DNA from: Mytilisepta virgata
Taxonomy: Eukaryota > Mollusca > Bivalvia > Mytilida > Mytilidae
NCBI GenBank assembly: GCA_028015205.1
Contig: CM051512.1
Coordinates: 7,810,255-7,874,254, forward strand
Reading direction: 5' to 3'
DNA length: 64,000 nt
In this document: piece by piece, positions 34,701 through 47,346 of the stretch
Position numbering within the stretch: position 1 is the first letter of the stretch
Layout: every line of letters begins with the position of its first letter
Translations under genes and position numbers: made by a program
Notes under the pieces: generated by a model
Databases searched by the model: none
What the model saw: only the letters and a program-made list of their open reading frames with translations
Told to the model about the DNA's origin: nothing

Positions 34701-36391
34701 TCATTGCATATTATTTCTGGCAGAACTGACATCCTGCTATTAGACAAATACAATTTAAATGAAACCTGCAGACGAAACCGATTTGAAGATACAGGGGGAA
34801 ACATCGACCCTCTATTGAAGTGTGATGGCCTTTTTTACCAATTGGTTGTTGTTGTTCGAGATTCGTCTGACGTCAAATTGCCTTGTTTTAGAATTAGTTG
34901 AGACCATTGACTACTGTAGAAATACCCCCAACAATTTCTATAAAAGTGCATTTGACGTCAGAGGAATCTATAAATAGTACTTACCATTTACTTTTGAGTT
35001 CTCAAATTTCATTTAGTGAGCAAATATTGGATTTTTACAGGGAAGAGGGGGGAAGGGGACTAGAATGAACTTTGACATGATAAGGCAAAACCAGGATTTT
35101 GGGTAAAGAAAAATCCAGGATCACTTTAGGTGTGAAAAAGAAATGCAGAACCTGTGTCAATCAGGAAACGTTTTGGTTTAAATGGGAAACAATGCAGGAC
35201 TAAATTTTCGGTTAAAAATTTGGCAGGATCAAACATTTCATCCTAGATCTAGATTTGCTTACATTTAAGGTATGCAGACTATAACAGAACAAGACCCTAA
35301 ATCATCTTTTTTTTACCGAGAATGACTTGAACTAAAAGCAGGAATTTTGTAGATTTATCTTTCTCAAATATAAACACATTTTGTCGCTTGTATGCAGCAA
35401 CTAATAAAATAAGTTTAGTTTATTGCTTTCAGAAGTTTGCCGGTTAATTGCCGAGATTATTGCCATTACAGTGTATATTAAACGTCCGGGCCATTTTAAA
35501 GAATCATGTGGTCATTTATGGCTCGGATTCCTTTGAAATGGATTTCCACAAACAGATAGGGATCTTGGGACCCGTTTAATAAATATTCGTTCGACTATGA
35601 TTCTTGATCTTATTACCGGTCTCGTCAGTACCTTTGCCCGATTAAAATTCAATAAGAAAGTTTCTATCTGTTGTGCGTTTCACAGATTTTAGATTCTGTA
35701 ACTGATTAGGGACGGGATCAAAAGTTCAATTTAAGACAAAAAACTTAATTCAAATAGTTTGGGGGTGGGTGTGGGGGGGGGGGGGGTGTAAAAATTGCTG
35801 CAAGTTTTGTTATCCTACATCGATTTTCGGATTGAAAAGTATGGATTCAAGTGATGTCCAAGTCAATATACAGAACAAACATACATTGTTGAGGAAAAAC
35901 AGGACCCATGATACAAAAAGTATACTCTCAAAGCATATGCCTATATTGGTCAATCAATTTTTCCAAGTTTTTGATCCTACATTGAACTTTTGATCTCGTC
36001 CCTTAGCTGGTCTCTTTGTGACTTATAACTAAAATAAACATGTTTTAAACTTTTGGAAATAAGATATATACATACTGTACAGCGGCTTTTCAAAATCCTA
36101 CGCAAAAATCAATGAAACACATAATGACGAAGCTGCTAAAGTTGAAATTTGGAAGCATTTCTGCAATGGAAGAAAACAAAAATACATTTGCTAAAGGTAC
36201 TGACCACAAAATAAATTTAGTGTTTGAGTACTATGAACACATGGGATTGTTTACTGTAAGCACATGGTTAGTGTAGGTATAAAATACGATTGGACGTAAA
36301 TGTCCGCAATGGGGTTTTCATGGTAGATTAAGTACATGTAGCCAGTGCAGTGTGTGCACTAGTAGTAGTATTTAAACGGTTGTTTTAGATT
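34701..36391. other. No genes recognised
   Basis: AT-rich DNA with a G-rich tract at 35766-35787. GAGACCATTGACT at 34900 also occurs at 26968, so the similarity to the first unit continues a little past block b. Confidence 0.5.
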
Positions 36392-36672
36392 TGTTACAGA
36401 AATTACCAGTATTTAGCAAAATTCAAAAATAATAGAAATACTAAGGGTTCATTCCTTGTATTGCACATGGTAGATCTCCTTAGCTGAAATTTGGCTTCCT
36501 ATTTCGGTATTTTTGGTTGAGTACTTCTTGTTTAAAATAACTTTGGTTTTTGGTCTTCCAAATGTTTCGCTTTTAATGCTGCTGATGAGAGGTAACTCCT
36601 TGAAATGCGTCGTATACAGCATAGTATAAATTTACTATATATATAATATAAGTATCTTTGGATTGTTATTTT
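36392..36672. repeat. Dispersed 280 bp segment, copy 1
   Basis: Nearly identical to 47070-47346: GTTACAGAAATTACCAGTAT, then AAATACTAAGGGTTCATTCC and TGCTGCTGATGAGAG. The two copies keep a similar minus-strand open frame (LYTTHFKEL... in copy 2), but overall DNA identity is high, so this does not show selection. Confidence 0.8.
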
Positions 36673-36898
36673 GTATAAAGAAACAATGTATTTCACATGT
36701 GTTAAAATATAATCTGCTACTCCTGGAGGCATAGTTCCTATAATAATTATTATATGTTGAGTTTTATTTGATAAATATTTTATATTGGTTTGAGCTTGGC
36801 GAATTAGTATATAAAATGTAGTAACTCAGTCTACTATAAAGAAATTTTTGAAATCCCTCATACATTTCCAAAATGTAAGAAATACAGTATAGTTTAAA

Positions 36899-38895
36899 AT
36901 TTATATTTAGACAAAGCGTTGTAACATCTAAATATTGTTTACTATATGCATGTTTTCAGCTAACATATATATCATTATCTTCCATGTCAAGGAAAAACAT
37001 GAATACTTTTAGCTTGCTTTTATTTGAAGTACATTTACATTGGATTAGTCAAGAGCATATAGTTCAGCAATTCAAACGAATTATACTCCCACATAAGAAT
37101 TATTTCCCAGTCAGTTGCGTGTTTTTAGAATAGCGCTATTTAAGGCTATACTCAATAATACAGAAATCCCGTATTAAAGTAAGAAAGAGAAATCTAAAAT
37201 CATAACACACATCCGCACATAATACAGTATAAAGTAACGTGTATTTACCGCGTTTTATTTATTACAATTTAATATCCCTATATAAAAAATAAACTATTTT
37301 GGCAACGCTACTTAACAAACTGAAACTGCCGACTTCTTCTGATTTCGTCCATTTAAAATAGCACTTACTGTTTTTTTCTAATTAAAAATAATAATAATAA
37401 AACAATGAATTCGTAATAAAAGTGAGAAAAATTATATTGGGTCATTTCAGGATGAAAATGATTAAATAGTAAAATTTTTAATTTTTTCTCCAATTAAAAA
37501 GAAATAAAATTTCTAATTAAAAAGTATTTACAGTTGTACATATTGTAATGGCAATCTTACATACTAGTAGATGGTGTTATTCAAGAGTACCTTGGATTGG
37601 GCTTATGAATATTTATTGTTTAAGCATTCCTTTGACAACTTAATAAACAGGCAGAACACGGACATTGCTTTAGTAAAACAAAGTTAAAAAACTTAGTATG
37701 AAATATAGTATAAACTTAGAGCTTTAGTGCCAAATATTGGACGAATATAGAGTTCAATTGTCTTCCTTTCATTTTGTCCATAATTTGTAGTTAAGAGTCG
37801 GCTATATGGATTCGACAAACTGTCATTCGGCTTAAATAACAGAAATCTGAAAAATTCGGCGATGTGGAAATCGGCAAATTTGGATTCGGCAAAGTGGGAA
37901 TCGTCAATTCGGGATTCGGCAATCTGATACCAATTCTTTCAAACGTATACCGATGATTTCATGTTCAGTATAATTGGTTCTAGTCTGAAGACCGGCGCTT
38001 CATTTTTGAATTTTAAGAAAGATTCCTTTATTGTCTTGTCATATACACGCCCACTTGTCTCTGTAATTCATAACAATTAGTTATATTCAATATCTCGCTC
38101 TGGGTTTCAAAGTGTCAACACATTTTTATGTTTATTTTTTACATGCTCGTGATCAAGACCATATTGGTCGAAACGTTGGGTATTTTTAACTTTTTAGTTT
38201 TTTGTCGTTTTTTTACGATTTTATATTTGGTTTTGTTCGACTTGTGTATTTCATACATTTTAGTCGTTTTACGCCCCCTTTTGACAGTTCACCATTTCCA
38301 TTTATTTTTCTTGTTATCTATTGTCGCATGAGCTATTTCGCAACATACTTTGTTATATTCAAACTTTTACAATATCCTGAGTAATTTCATAATTTGGAGA
38401 ATGTGATTCTGTTTGATTTGTGTGTATTACCAGATTTACATACATGTACACACAATTAAGGTTGACAAATCTCTTCCGAACTAATATTAACTATGAAAGA
38501 GATTGCAGATTAGTTCAGAAAAGGTTTTTCACCGATGATCGTGTTACATTAACAAGTAATGATCAAACATAACATAACAAGGAAATACTATTAATTAATT
38601 AAGTTCTTTGATTTTTAAAATAAAACATTATAATGGGAACATTTAAAATTTTCAGATAATCAGGTGTGATATAGGCATCCCGAAGGTACACGTGAGTAAT
38701 AAAGAGACCATTTGAGTATTAACGATCAGTTTTAAGTAAATCTTATATGAAATCTATATATATTAAACAGAAACTCATGTGCTTTTTCGTTTCCTATGTA
38801 AACAGCTACTGTTTACAATGATTTATTTTTTTTAAATATTTGAAGTTTGCTTGTTTGATAAGAGTGCCAAATATTACACGAAAACCAATTCAACT
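36899..38895 (+). repeat. 2 kb tandem duplication, copy 1
   Basis: The text from about 36899 (TATTTAGACAAAGCGTTGTA) to the CACGAAAACCAATTCAAC near 38892 is repeated directly in 38896-40995. Most of the unit matches closely, including AAGAGCATATAGTTCAGCAA and TCATATACACGCCCACTTGT. It holds a cryptic short repeat of ATTCGGCAAA-type phrases at about 37797-37925. No gene is seen. Confidence 0.9.
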
Positions 38896-40995
38896 TATAT
38901 TTGGACAAAATGTTGTAACATCAAAATATTGTTTACTATATGCATGTTTTCAGCTAACATATATATCAGGAAAGCATGAATACTTTTAGCTTGCTTTTAT
39001 TTGAAGTACATTTACATTGGATAAGTCAAGAGCATATAGTTCAGCAATTCAAACGAATTATACTCCCACGTAAGGATTATTTCCCAGTCAGTTGCGTGTG
39101 TTTAGAATAGCGCTATTTAAGGCTATACTCAATAATACAGAAATCCCGTATTAAAGTAAGAAAGAGAAATCTAAAATCATAACACACATCCACACATAAT
39201 ACAGTATAAAGTAACGTGTATTTACCGAGTTTTATTTATTACAACTTAATATCCCTATGTAAAAAATAAACTATTTTGGCAACACTACTTTACAAACTGA
39301 AACTGCCGACTTCTTCTAATTTCGCCATTTAAAATACCACTTTCTGGTTTTTTAATTGAAAAAAATAATAATAAAACAATGAATTCGTAATAAAAGTGAA
39401 AACAATTATATTGGGTCATTTCAGGATGAAAATGATTAAATAGTAAAATTTTTAATTTTTTCTCCAATTAAAAAGAACTAATATTTCTAATTAAAAAGTA
39501 ATTGCAGTTTTACATTGTAATGGCAATCTTACATACTAGTAGATGGTGTTATTCAAGAGTACCTTGGATTGGGCGTATGAATATTCATTGTTTCAGCATT
39601 CCTTTCACAACTTAATAAACAGGCAGAAAACGGACATTTCTTTAGTAAAACAACGTTAAAAAACTCAGTATGAAATATAGTATAAAATTAGAGCTTTTTA
39701 TCATGAATTAACACCAAGTATGTAAAAATATAATATTTTAGTGCATTAAAATGTTTTCGTACAATTCAATTCATTTCTGAAAAAAAAATGAATATGAAAG
39801 AAATTACGTTGGATTTATTTTATTCCGAACAAAAGCTGTGCCAAATATTGGAAGAATATAGAGTTCAATTGTCTTCCTTTCATTTTGTCCATAATGTGTA
39901 GTTAAGAGTCGGCTATATGGATTCGGCAAACTGGCATTCGGCTTAAATAATAGAAATCAGAAAAATTCGGCAATGTGGAAATCGGCAAATTTGGATTCGG
40001 CAAAGTGGGAATCGTCAATTCGGGATTCGGCAACTGGTACCAGTTCTTTCAAACGAATACCGATGATTTCAATTTCAGTATAATTGGTTCTAGTCAGAAA
40101 ACCGGCGAATCATTTTTTAATTTTAAGACAGTCTCCTTTATTGTTTTGTCATATACACGCCCACTTGTCTCTGTAATTCATAACAATTAGTAATATTCAA
40201 TATCTCGCTCTGGGTTTCAAAGAGTCAACACCTTTTTATTTTTAATTTTTACGTGCTCGTGATCAAGACCATATTGGTCGAAACGTTGGGTATTTTTAAC
40301 AGTTTTTAGTTTGTTGTTGTTTTTTTTTACGATTTTATATTTGGTTTTGTTCGACTTGTGTATTTCATACATTTTAGTCGTTTTACGCCCCTTTTGACAG
40401 CTCACCATTTCTACTTATTTTTCTTGTTATCTATTGTCGCATGAGCTGCTTCGCAACATACTTAGTTATATTCAAACTTTTACAATATCCTGAGTAATTT
40501 CAAAATTTGGAGAATGTGATTCTGTTTGATTTGTGTGTATTACACGATCTACATGTACACACAATTAAGGTTGTCAAATCTCTTCCGAATATTAAATATG
40601 AAAGAGATTGAAAATTAGTTCAGAAAAGGTTTTGCACCTATGATCGTGTTACATTAACTAGTATTGCGCAAACATAACATAACAAGGAAATACTATTGAT
40701 TAATTAAGTTCTTTTATTTTTAAAATAAAACATAATAAAGGGAACATTTAAAATTTTCAGATAATCAGGTGTGATATAGGCATCCCGAAGGTAAACGTGA
40801 GTAATAAAGAGACCATTTGAGTATTAACGATCAGTTTTAATCTTATATGAAATCTATATATATTAAACAGAAACTCATGTGCTTTTTCGTTTCCCATGTA
40901 AACAGCTACTGTTTACAATGATTTAAATTTTTTTAAATAATTGAAGTTTGCTTGCTTGATAAGAGTGCCAAATATCACACGAAAACCAATTCAAC
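38896..40995 (+). repeat. 2 kb tandem duplication, copy 2
   Basis: Direct repeat of 36899-38895. It carries about 120-130 extra bases at 39699-39836, around the phrase TGCCAAATATTGG, that are missing from copy 1, plus small indels. The ATTCGGCAA cluster recurs at 39905-40035. The downstream edge at about 40995 runs into block c of the large unit. Confidence 0.9.
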
Positions 40996-40999
40996 AATA

Positions 41000-41420
41000 C
41001 GTCAAAGGATATTAAGAAATTGTGTGGGACTTCATATGCAACCATTAATCCATTCTGTACTTTACTGATTGTCTTATACCTTTATCTGACAACTGCCTAC
41101 TGGATTTTAACAGAAACAAGAAAATAAACAAATAATTTTTGAAAGTAAGAAAATTGCAATAATGAAACTGAAAGTGAGACAGTAATTGCTTCAGTGGAAA
41201 CACAGTTTTATGCATCATTTGAACTCTTCACTTTATTATTCTTTAAATTTTTTTGTACAGTAAAATTCCAACTCCCTGAGTAATATATTGTTTTAGGCTA
41301 TAATGCATAGACACGATTATTTAATTGTGCATTGTGTTTATATTTGTGTTTCCAAAACTAGCAACGAATATACATATAGGTTAATCCAGAAAGGTGTACG
41401 GTACGCCAAACATGTTAAGG
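41000..41420 (+). repeat. Block c copy of the large repeat unit
   Basis: Phrases such as TTAAGAAATTGTGTGGGAC, AATGAAACTG...GAGACAGTAATTGC, AAATTCCAACTCCCTGAG and AGGTTAATCCAGAAAGGTGT match 27000-28020 and 43950-44600 in order. Diverged and non-coding. Confidence 0.65.
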
Positions 41421-42359
41421 TTGGATATACCTCTTCGTTGTCAAATCTCCAAAAATGTATGCCCAGTTCCCGGGGTGGGGGGGGGGGAGACTTTTCAAAT
41501 AGTGGGTTCTTCCAGCACATTTGAATCTCGACCCCTTTCCAGACAAAATTTGACCATGTTACATGTCCCATTACAGACAATCTCTGTCTAAAATAATACC
41601 CCTTGGTGGAATGTGTACATAAAAAGCATACCAATTGAATGGGCAATTAAGTTTTTAACAAGTTAATATCTACAAGTCAATCCTACTGAGGTTTTTTCCT
41701 TCAAATTATAACCCCGTTCTAGATGTTCTTGACATATAACCCCATTCCAGATAGTCAGATATTACCCCTTTGTAGAAAAGAGCAAAAACATATACCCCTT
41801 TACAGTCGTTTTACATGTATAGCAGTTTGACAAACACTAATTTTGATCGTTGAGAAGCTTGATTTCTCTTTTCTACTAGTATATAATTAAAACGTTCAGG
41901 TGATTTTAAAGACTTAACTGCCGTAGGTGTTCTGTACATCTTAAATATTGTTGTTGTATATATGTATATACAAGAGAAAGAATATAATCGTCACTGTCTG
42001 CTACGCCACTCATATGAAACTTTTCCAGCGAACAAATTCAACTTTTAACTAGCTGTGCTTAGAGCTAAAAAGACTAACATTGGAAATAAAATAACATTTT
42101 TGATGAGTTGGAAGAGATAAAATAAACAAATAAGGAGTTAAAAAAATAAACCGCAGAAAAAAATGCACAAAAAAGGTAAAGTGACTGATTTACGTTTAAT
42201 ACAGTTTGGGCATGTGCTCTTTTTTGAAAGCCTTTAATGTCTATACAGAGTATAGATGAGATAGAATATTAATATATTTGGAGATAGGGATTATCAGTCC
42301 AGATAGAACACTGGATTATAAAACCTTTTTGAAATAAATGCGAATAAATTTTGATTGTT
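41421..42359. other. No genes recognised
   Basis: AT-rich DNA with a G run near 41475. A region at 41520-41820 has repeated CCCC-containing phrases (ATAACCCCGTTC, ATAACCCCATTC, TTACCCCTTT, TACCCCTTTACAG), a weak irregular repetition. Confidence 0.5.
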
Positions 42360-42725
42360 TGTTTGTTTTTTGCTTAAAGGCTAATGGCAAATCATGCTTC
42401 TTCAGGTCGAGAACCAGTTCAACAATGTATCAGACGATTCAAATTGGGGTGGTACTGGACGTAAAGGGGAACCAATTTTGACTACATATTAAAGGGTTGG
42501 ATGGTTGGGTAGGGTCTGATAATTTTGCATTCTGTAGCAGCACTGGCCTGCTCTTTTACGAAAACAACATAAGGGATCTATAGCGAGCAAGAATCGTGGC
42601 ATTCTCCAAACACGTTACCCAATATGGTTCGCGGTCAGGCTTTCCGTATTATCACCTGACAACCCCCAAACGAGAGGGCCTCCTCTATCCACCACCTAGG
42701 TAGCTCAGTCGGTTGAGCCTCCGTG
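42360..42725 (-). mobile_element. SINE-like element with antisense D-arm-like head
   Basis: The plus-strand text starts with a TTTGTTTGTTTTTTGCTTAA tail, has TGGCATTCTCCAAACACGTT in the body and ends with TAGCTCAGTCGGTTGAGC near 42705-42722, which resembles a tRNA D arm. Relatives lie at 54195-54475 (plus) and 55195-55437 (minus). If the tail marks the 3' end, the tRNA-like piece is antisense to the element, which is unusual. No B box follows it. Confidence 0.6.
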
Positions 42726-43339
42726 ATCCTTCACAGGTGCCTATCGATTTTTAAAAATATTATGAGTAGCAACATTTCTGGAAAGTAAAGTAATTTTCTA
42801 CATTTATATACACTGTTCATCCGTCAGACTAATCATATCTGATCTGACATGTCTGGGGCTGTTTTAATCCTTCTATACCGGTTTTATATTTCCTTTCACT
42901 ATTTCCTTTATTTGAAATTGGAAACCAGAGAGTAAAGACGCTGTTGTTCTTTACTTCCTATTTTATGTTATAGAAAGGCCATGCATGTGAAATGATATTG
43001 ATTTTTATCTTCTCTATAGATTGAGAGATCAAATGAATTTATAGACGTTTTGAAATTCTGTAGTTGAATGGTTTCTGTCGTTATCATTCCGGGAAATTGT
43101 TAAAAGGGATCGCAGAATTCTTAGTTCTGTTAGAAATGGTTAGTGATCGATTCCGATATGACAGTAAAGCAATAACAAAAATATTATCACTTTTACTTAA
43201 TAAGACGTTTATGGTCGCCACCACAAATGTGAATCATTGCCCTATTTTTTTGTGTCACAAATCACAATTATTTTCTAACAAACAAAAGACATTAAGGTCT
43301 TTAACTTTGACAGTAAGGTAAATTAACCTATGTTTCTAA
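42726..43339. other. No genes recognised
   Basis: AT-rich; an 85-codon open frame at 43064-43321 lacks recognisable motifs and splice context. Confidence 0.45.
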
Positions 43340-43570
43340 GAATTGAGCTGTCAAATTGACAGGGAAGCGGATTTTCCTTCCTTCTTCCTTGGAAAACCCG
43401 GTTAAAAACTAAATGAAAAATTAATACAACAATGAAAGTAAAAAACAAAAGGCCTAAGGTTTTTGTATTTTACAGTCTCTTCCTCACAGTCGTCTACTTT
43501 TCGCCTTTTCGCGAACTTTGTGATGCTACTATCGACCTTTACAAACTGCGCAGTGTAACACTTGAGAGGG
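43340..43570 (+). repeat. Fragment related to block a
   Basis: ACAGGGAAGCGGATTTTCCT, CTTGGAAAACCCGG and TGATGCTACTATCGACCTTT resemble parts of 24950-25290 and 28270-28350. The similarity is patchy, so boundaries are approximate. Confidence 0.4.
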
Positions 43571-43785
43571 GGAGGGGGGGGGTCCAAATAAATGTGTGCC
43601 ACAGTAAAGGGTCTGTATTATTGTATCTTGTATGAACAGGATCATAATTCTTGGTATAAACTCGTGCATCAGTATACTTAAAATGATCAATATAATTTTA
43701 TTTCCATTTTAGTTACATTACTTGTGCTTAAGTATAGTTTTTATAAATTTTTGCATTTGGTTGAGGACACAGTAGGTTTTTTGTT

Positions 43786-43936
43786 AATACACCTCTGAGT
43801 AAATTCTGTTCTGCGCGAGACAATGTTACGGATGGCAACATGGCAATAATTTTGATTTTTTTTTTTTTTTTTTTTTTAATTTCCTTGCATTAGTAACATT
43901 ATCTCGCGCAGAACAGAATTTGCTCAGAGGTGTATT
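43786..43936. repeat. Foldback element with T-rich loop
   Basis: The left arm from 43786 (AATACACCTCTGAGTAAATT, TGTTCTGCGCGAGACAATGT) is the complement of the right arm ending at 43936 (CATTATCTCGCGCAGAACAG, CTCAGAGGTGTATT), over about 45-50 bp with two or three mismatches. The loop is about 50 bases and mainly T. The right arm alone recurs at 46675-46725, at the border of the duplicated segment. Confidence 0.85.
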
Positions 43937-44995
43937 TATAGTATTATCTGGTAAATTCCAATCGCTTTTATTTCGAACTGTGGTGCATTTCAAAACATTT
44001 CAATTTTGTTAAAATAATTGATTGTTTCTCTTATTATCAAATAGACGGCTTTTAATTTCACTTTGCGCCACGCTTTTTCATTTTTCAAAATTCTATGATT
44101 GATTGGATTTACGATGACAAAAAAAAATCAATTATAGATTTCTATATTATGCTTAATATTTTTCATGTAACTTTGCAATACATATTAGAGCAGAAAAAAC
44201 ATATTATATATTACTTCAAACGAAAGTACAATATACTGCTGATGAACTCCTTAACAACAATACAATGTATGAAATGAACTTTAGAGAGATTGGAATATTG
44301 CAGGAATGAAACTGCAAATGAGATAATAACTGCACCAGTAGTAACAACATTCTATATACATTTTAAAATCTTCAGTATAGTTCTTAAAATTTTATGAACA
44401 GTAGAATTCCAACCCCATATTATCTGGTTTTAGGCTATAATGCTGAGACATTATGTTTTTATTGCGCAGTGTTTTTATATTCCTCTTTGGCTTTCCAAAG
44501 TTTTGGCCTCAAAAGAACCTGCAGGTTAATCCTGAAATGTGTACAGTACGTCAAAAATGTTCAGCTTCTCCTCAATTTCAAATCGTAAAACAATTTCTCC
44601 CTAATTTTTTTGTCTTAGTGTCAGTCAGTCAAAGTGTTGTGACATGAGTATCTTTAACTAGTCCCCAGTTAAAACCATTATCTTTCATGTTTGAAAAAAC
44701 ATGGGTTAATTTCCACTTGCTTTAAGTAAAAATTATTTGGATTTTCCGAAGGGAGAATCTAGCTTATAGTTCAGAAATTCGGTGTGTATGTCGGATAGAA
44801 GTACTGTGGTTGTTATTTAAGTCTATATTAAGTGACTGTCGTTCAATATGAAAAATTCATAACAGATATCCTGATCAATGGTTTTTTCGTTGTCGAACCG
44901 TAAAACAATTTCAAGCGAATTACCTTCTCAAACAAGATTATTTTCCTGTCTATTCTGTGTGTTAATGTTGGTTAAAAGTACTGTGGCTGTAACCT

Positions 44996-45117
44996 AAAGC
45001 GTGTCGGTCTAGTACAAACCAGGGATCATATTCATATCATATCAACATGTTCTCGTACAGATATGCACCCAATGGTTGCCACTTGACGTTAAACAATAAT
45101 TCATCCACCCATCCATC
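44996..45117 (+). mobile_element. SINE fragment, head missing
   Basis: GCGTGTCGGTCTAGTACAAA through CCACTTGACGTTAAACAATA to CCATCCATC is the tail half of the SINE at 631-983 in the opposite orientation. It was duplicated with the segment, giving 48163-48284. Confidence 0.8.
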
Positions 45118-45267
45118 AAATTAGAAATTATAAGAATTGTTGACCTTTTGCTACATGAAAACTACATGTAAGGAGGATCATCCTCGTTCATAATTCTGTC
45201 CTGAGATGGTTTTGGCTCTACCCCTTTTTGTAATTTTGGTTTTCAACATTTTAGGCCTTGAGCACAA

Positions 45268-45310
45268 CTGATGAGTCGTAAATCGACGAAAGGTGCACAT
45301 CTTGTGCATC
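45268..45310 (+). ncRNA. Hammerhead-ribozyme-like motif, intact core
   Basis: CTGATGA (45268-45274) is followed by stem II GTCG/CGAC with loop TAAAT (45275-45287) and GAAA (45288-45291). Stem III could be TGCACA/TGTGCA around TCT, with two unpaired G after GAAA, and the candidate cleavage triplet is ATC at 45308-45310. All catalytic-core bases of the hammerhead consensus are present. The two-base bulge at the foot of stem III and an unresolved stem I make activity uncertain. Hammerheads are known from Penelope-like elements and other animal retroelements. Confidence 0.55.
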
Positions 45311-45935
45311 AAAATTGGTATCAAAGTATTATATTTTGAAGACTGTGACCTCATCTGTACTTCTCGGGGCTCCTTTTAACGACATTTACGCCATACCTGC
45401 TTTATCTTCCATTCAATTGTATATAGGTTAGGTCTTGATATTTGCAAATACTAATTGTCTAGACTCTATATTGGTGTGTTAAATCCTTTGAAACGAACAC
45501 GTATGAATTTCAAACTGTTATAACAAGTGACATTTATCGAAATAAAATTATTAAAGTTTTCTACATTTAACTATATGGTTAATTCTTCAAACATGTTATG
45601 CATTAACTGATAATACTTGTCTCCTTCAATCTGTAATTAATATAATTTTATTTTATTTTATTTTATTTTTTTGGTATTTCACTTTCAACTTTGTGTACAG
45701 GAGCTGATGAATATAGTTGTTTCCTTTTGTTGCTTTGAAATTATAAGAAGTACATGATTTCAAAGGACTGAGGGATCAAATTCTGTCTTATTGATGAAAG
45801 AGAAAGACATTGTGTTGTTATAAGCTCTATCATGAATGTCTGCATAATGGGTGTATTTAATTTGCATCGAGTACGTTGTGTAAGATATAATTAAAGTGCG
45901 AGTGACTTGCAAGTCTTTCGAAAAGACGGTTAAAA

Positions 45936-46151
45936 TTGTTAATGCATGTTGAAATATATCATGAAGGCAACATTTCTGTGAAGATCTTATTTTCTGTTAT
46001 TTGTATTTGTTTTATATTATTTTTATCCGTTTATAATCTTTATATTATTGAGAATTATCATTCTTTTTTAAGGCCTGAATATTTCATTCAGACCATTATT
46101 CTCAATTACCACATCCAAACCCACCTCCAAGTGCACCAGATTTCATTGTAA
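45936..46151 (+). CDS. Small hypothetical ORF in copy A, one membrane segment (speculative)
   Basis: The 71-codon frame has a hydrophobic run ILFSVICICFILFLSVYNLY at about residues 17-36, then a polar tail. Copy B (49399-49608) keeps the frame with few changes, but the DNA between copies is itself nearly identical, so this is weak evidence for coding. No promoter, splice sites or homologue are recognised. More likely a chance ORF. Confidence 0.15.
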   Translation: MLMHVEIYHEGNISVKILFSVICICFILFLSVYNLYIIENYHSFLRPEYFIQTIILNYHIQTHLQVHQISL

Positions 46152-46634
46152 TGATTGTTTGTTTTTACCGGATTTTGTATAATCATTGATTTATTTTATT
46201 TGCCTAATTTTATCTCATTCTCGTGCAATGCTGGTTTCGGTTTTTCCCTTGATACTTTTTGTTGATTATATTTTAATAATGCATTTACTACATTTTATGA
46301 TTTATAACTTTTATGTGGGCTAGTTTGGTAATTCAACATATATGCTTTTATAAACAACGAAAGGTCAATCAATTAAATCAATTAAATCCTTTTCAATCGA
46401 CTAAATGCTAAAGAAAAAGAAAAAAGCAGAAAAAGAAAAAAAAAAGAGCATAAAACACATAGCAAGAAGCAAGTTAGGATGATTTGACTTGGTAGAGGCA
46501 CTGTACTGCAGCGGTGTTAAATGTAAAAGTACTTAAATTACCAGTGTAACATTTTTTATACATGGCGCTAGTGAATGCTTTTTTTCATGTATTTTTACTA
46601 TTACTGCTTTATCTAGTGAATTCCAATCGCTTTG

Positions 46635-46665
<31 letters not shown>

Positions 46666-47069
46666 CCTTGCATTAGTAACATTATCTCGCGCAGAACAGA
46701 ATTTGCTCAGAGGTGTATTTATAGTATTATCTGGTAAATTCCAATCGCTTTTATTTCGAACTGTGGTGCATTTCAAAACATTTCAATTTTGTTAAAATAA
46801 TTGATTGTTTCTCTTATTATCAAATAGACGGCTTTTAATTTCACTTTGCGCCACGCTTTTTAATTTTTCAAAATTCTATGATTGATTGTATTTACGATGA
46901 CAAAAAAAAGTCAATTATAGATTTCTATATTATGTATAATATTTTTCATGTAACTTTGCAATATATATTTGAGGAAAAAAACATATTATATATTACTTCG
47001 AACGAAATACCCTAGGTCCCCGAGGGAATTCGCGAACCCAGTCGTCAGACTTGTCTGACATGATTATTC

Positions 47070-47346
47070 ATTGATTTGTTACAGAAATTACCAGTATTTA
47101 ACAAAATTCCAAAATAATAGAAATACTAAGGGTTCATTCCTTGTATTGCACATGGTAGATATCCTTAGCTGAAATTTGCTTCCTATTTCGGTATTTTTGG
47201 TTGAGTACTTCTTGTTTAATATAAGCTTGGTTTTTGGTCTTCCAAATGTTTCGGTTTTAATGCTGCTGATGAGAGATAACTCCTTGAAATGCGTCGTATA
47301 CAGCATAGTATAAATTTACTATATCTAATATTAGTATCTTTGGATT
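47070..47346. repeat. Dispersed 280 bp segment, copy 2
   Basis: Matches 36392-36672. It lies inside copy B where copy A has none, with the preceding bases ACCCTAGGTCCCCGAGGGAA being unrelated to either neighbour. It was therefore inserted after the duplication or deleted from A. Confidence 0.8.

Larger units (their letters stand above)
43877..46640 (+). repeat. Segmental tandem duplication, copy A
   Basis: From the T run in the foldback loop to the T run at 46630-46660, this segment is repeated directly at 46641-50088. Copy A contains a block c relative, a truncated SINE (44996), a hammerhead-like motif (45268) and a small open frame (45936). The high similarity across unrelated parts shows duplication of the whole segment after these insertions. 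Confidence 0.88.

Noticed and set aside
38149..40290. Hammerhead-like TGATCAAGACCATATTGGTCGA (38150 and 40260)
   Set aside because: Stem GACC/GGTC and GAAA are present, but the CTGANGA box reads GTGATCA, losing two invariant bases in both copies. It may be a dead relative of the 61737 motif.
42700..42760. tRNA gene starting GGTAGCTCAGTCGGTTGAGC
   Set aside because: No B box or acceptor stem follows; the stretch is the end of a SINE-like repeat.
31536..43575. G runs at 31540, 35766, 41470 and 43566
   Set aside because: Isolated homopolymer tracts without flanking structure; at most local G-quadruplex potential.
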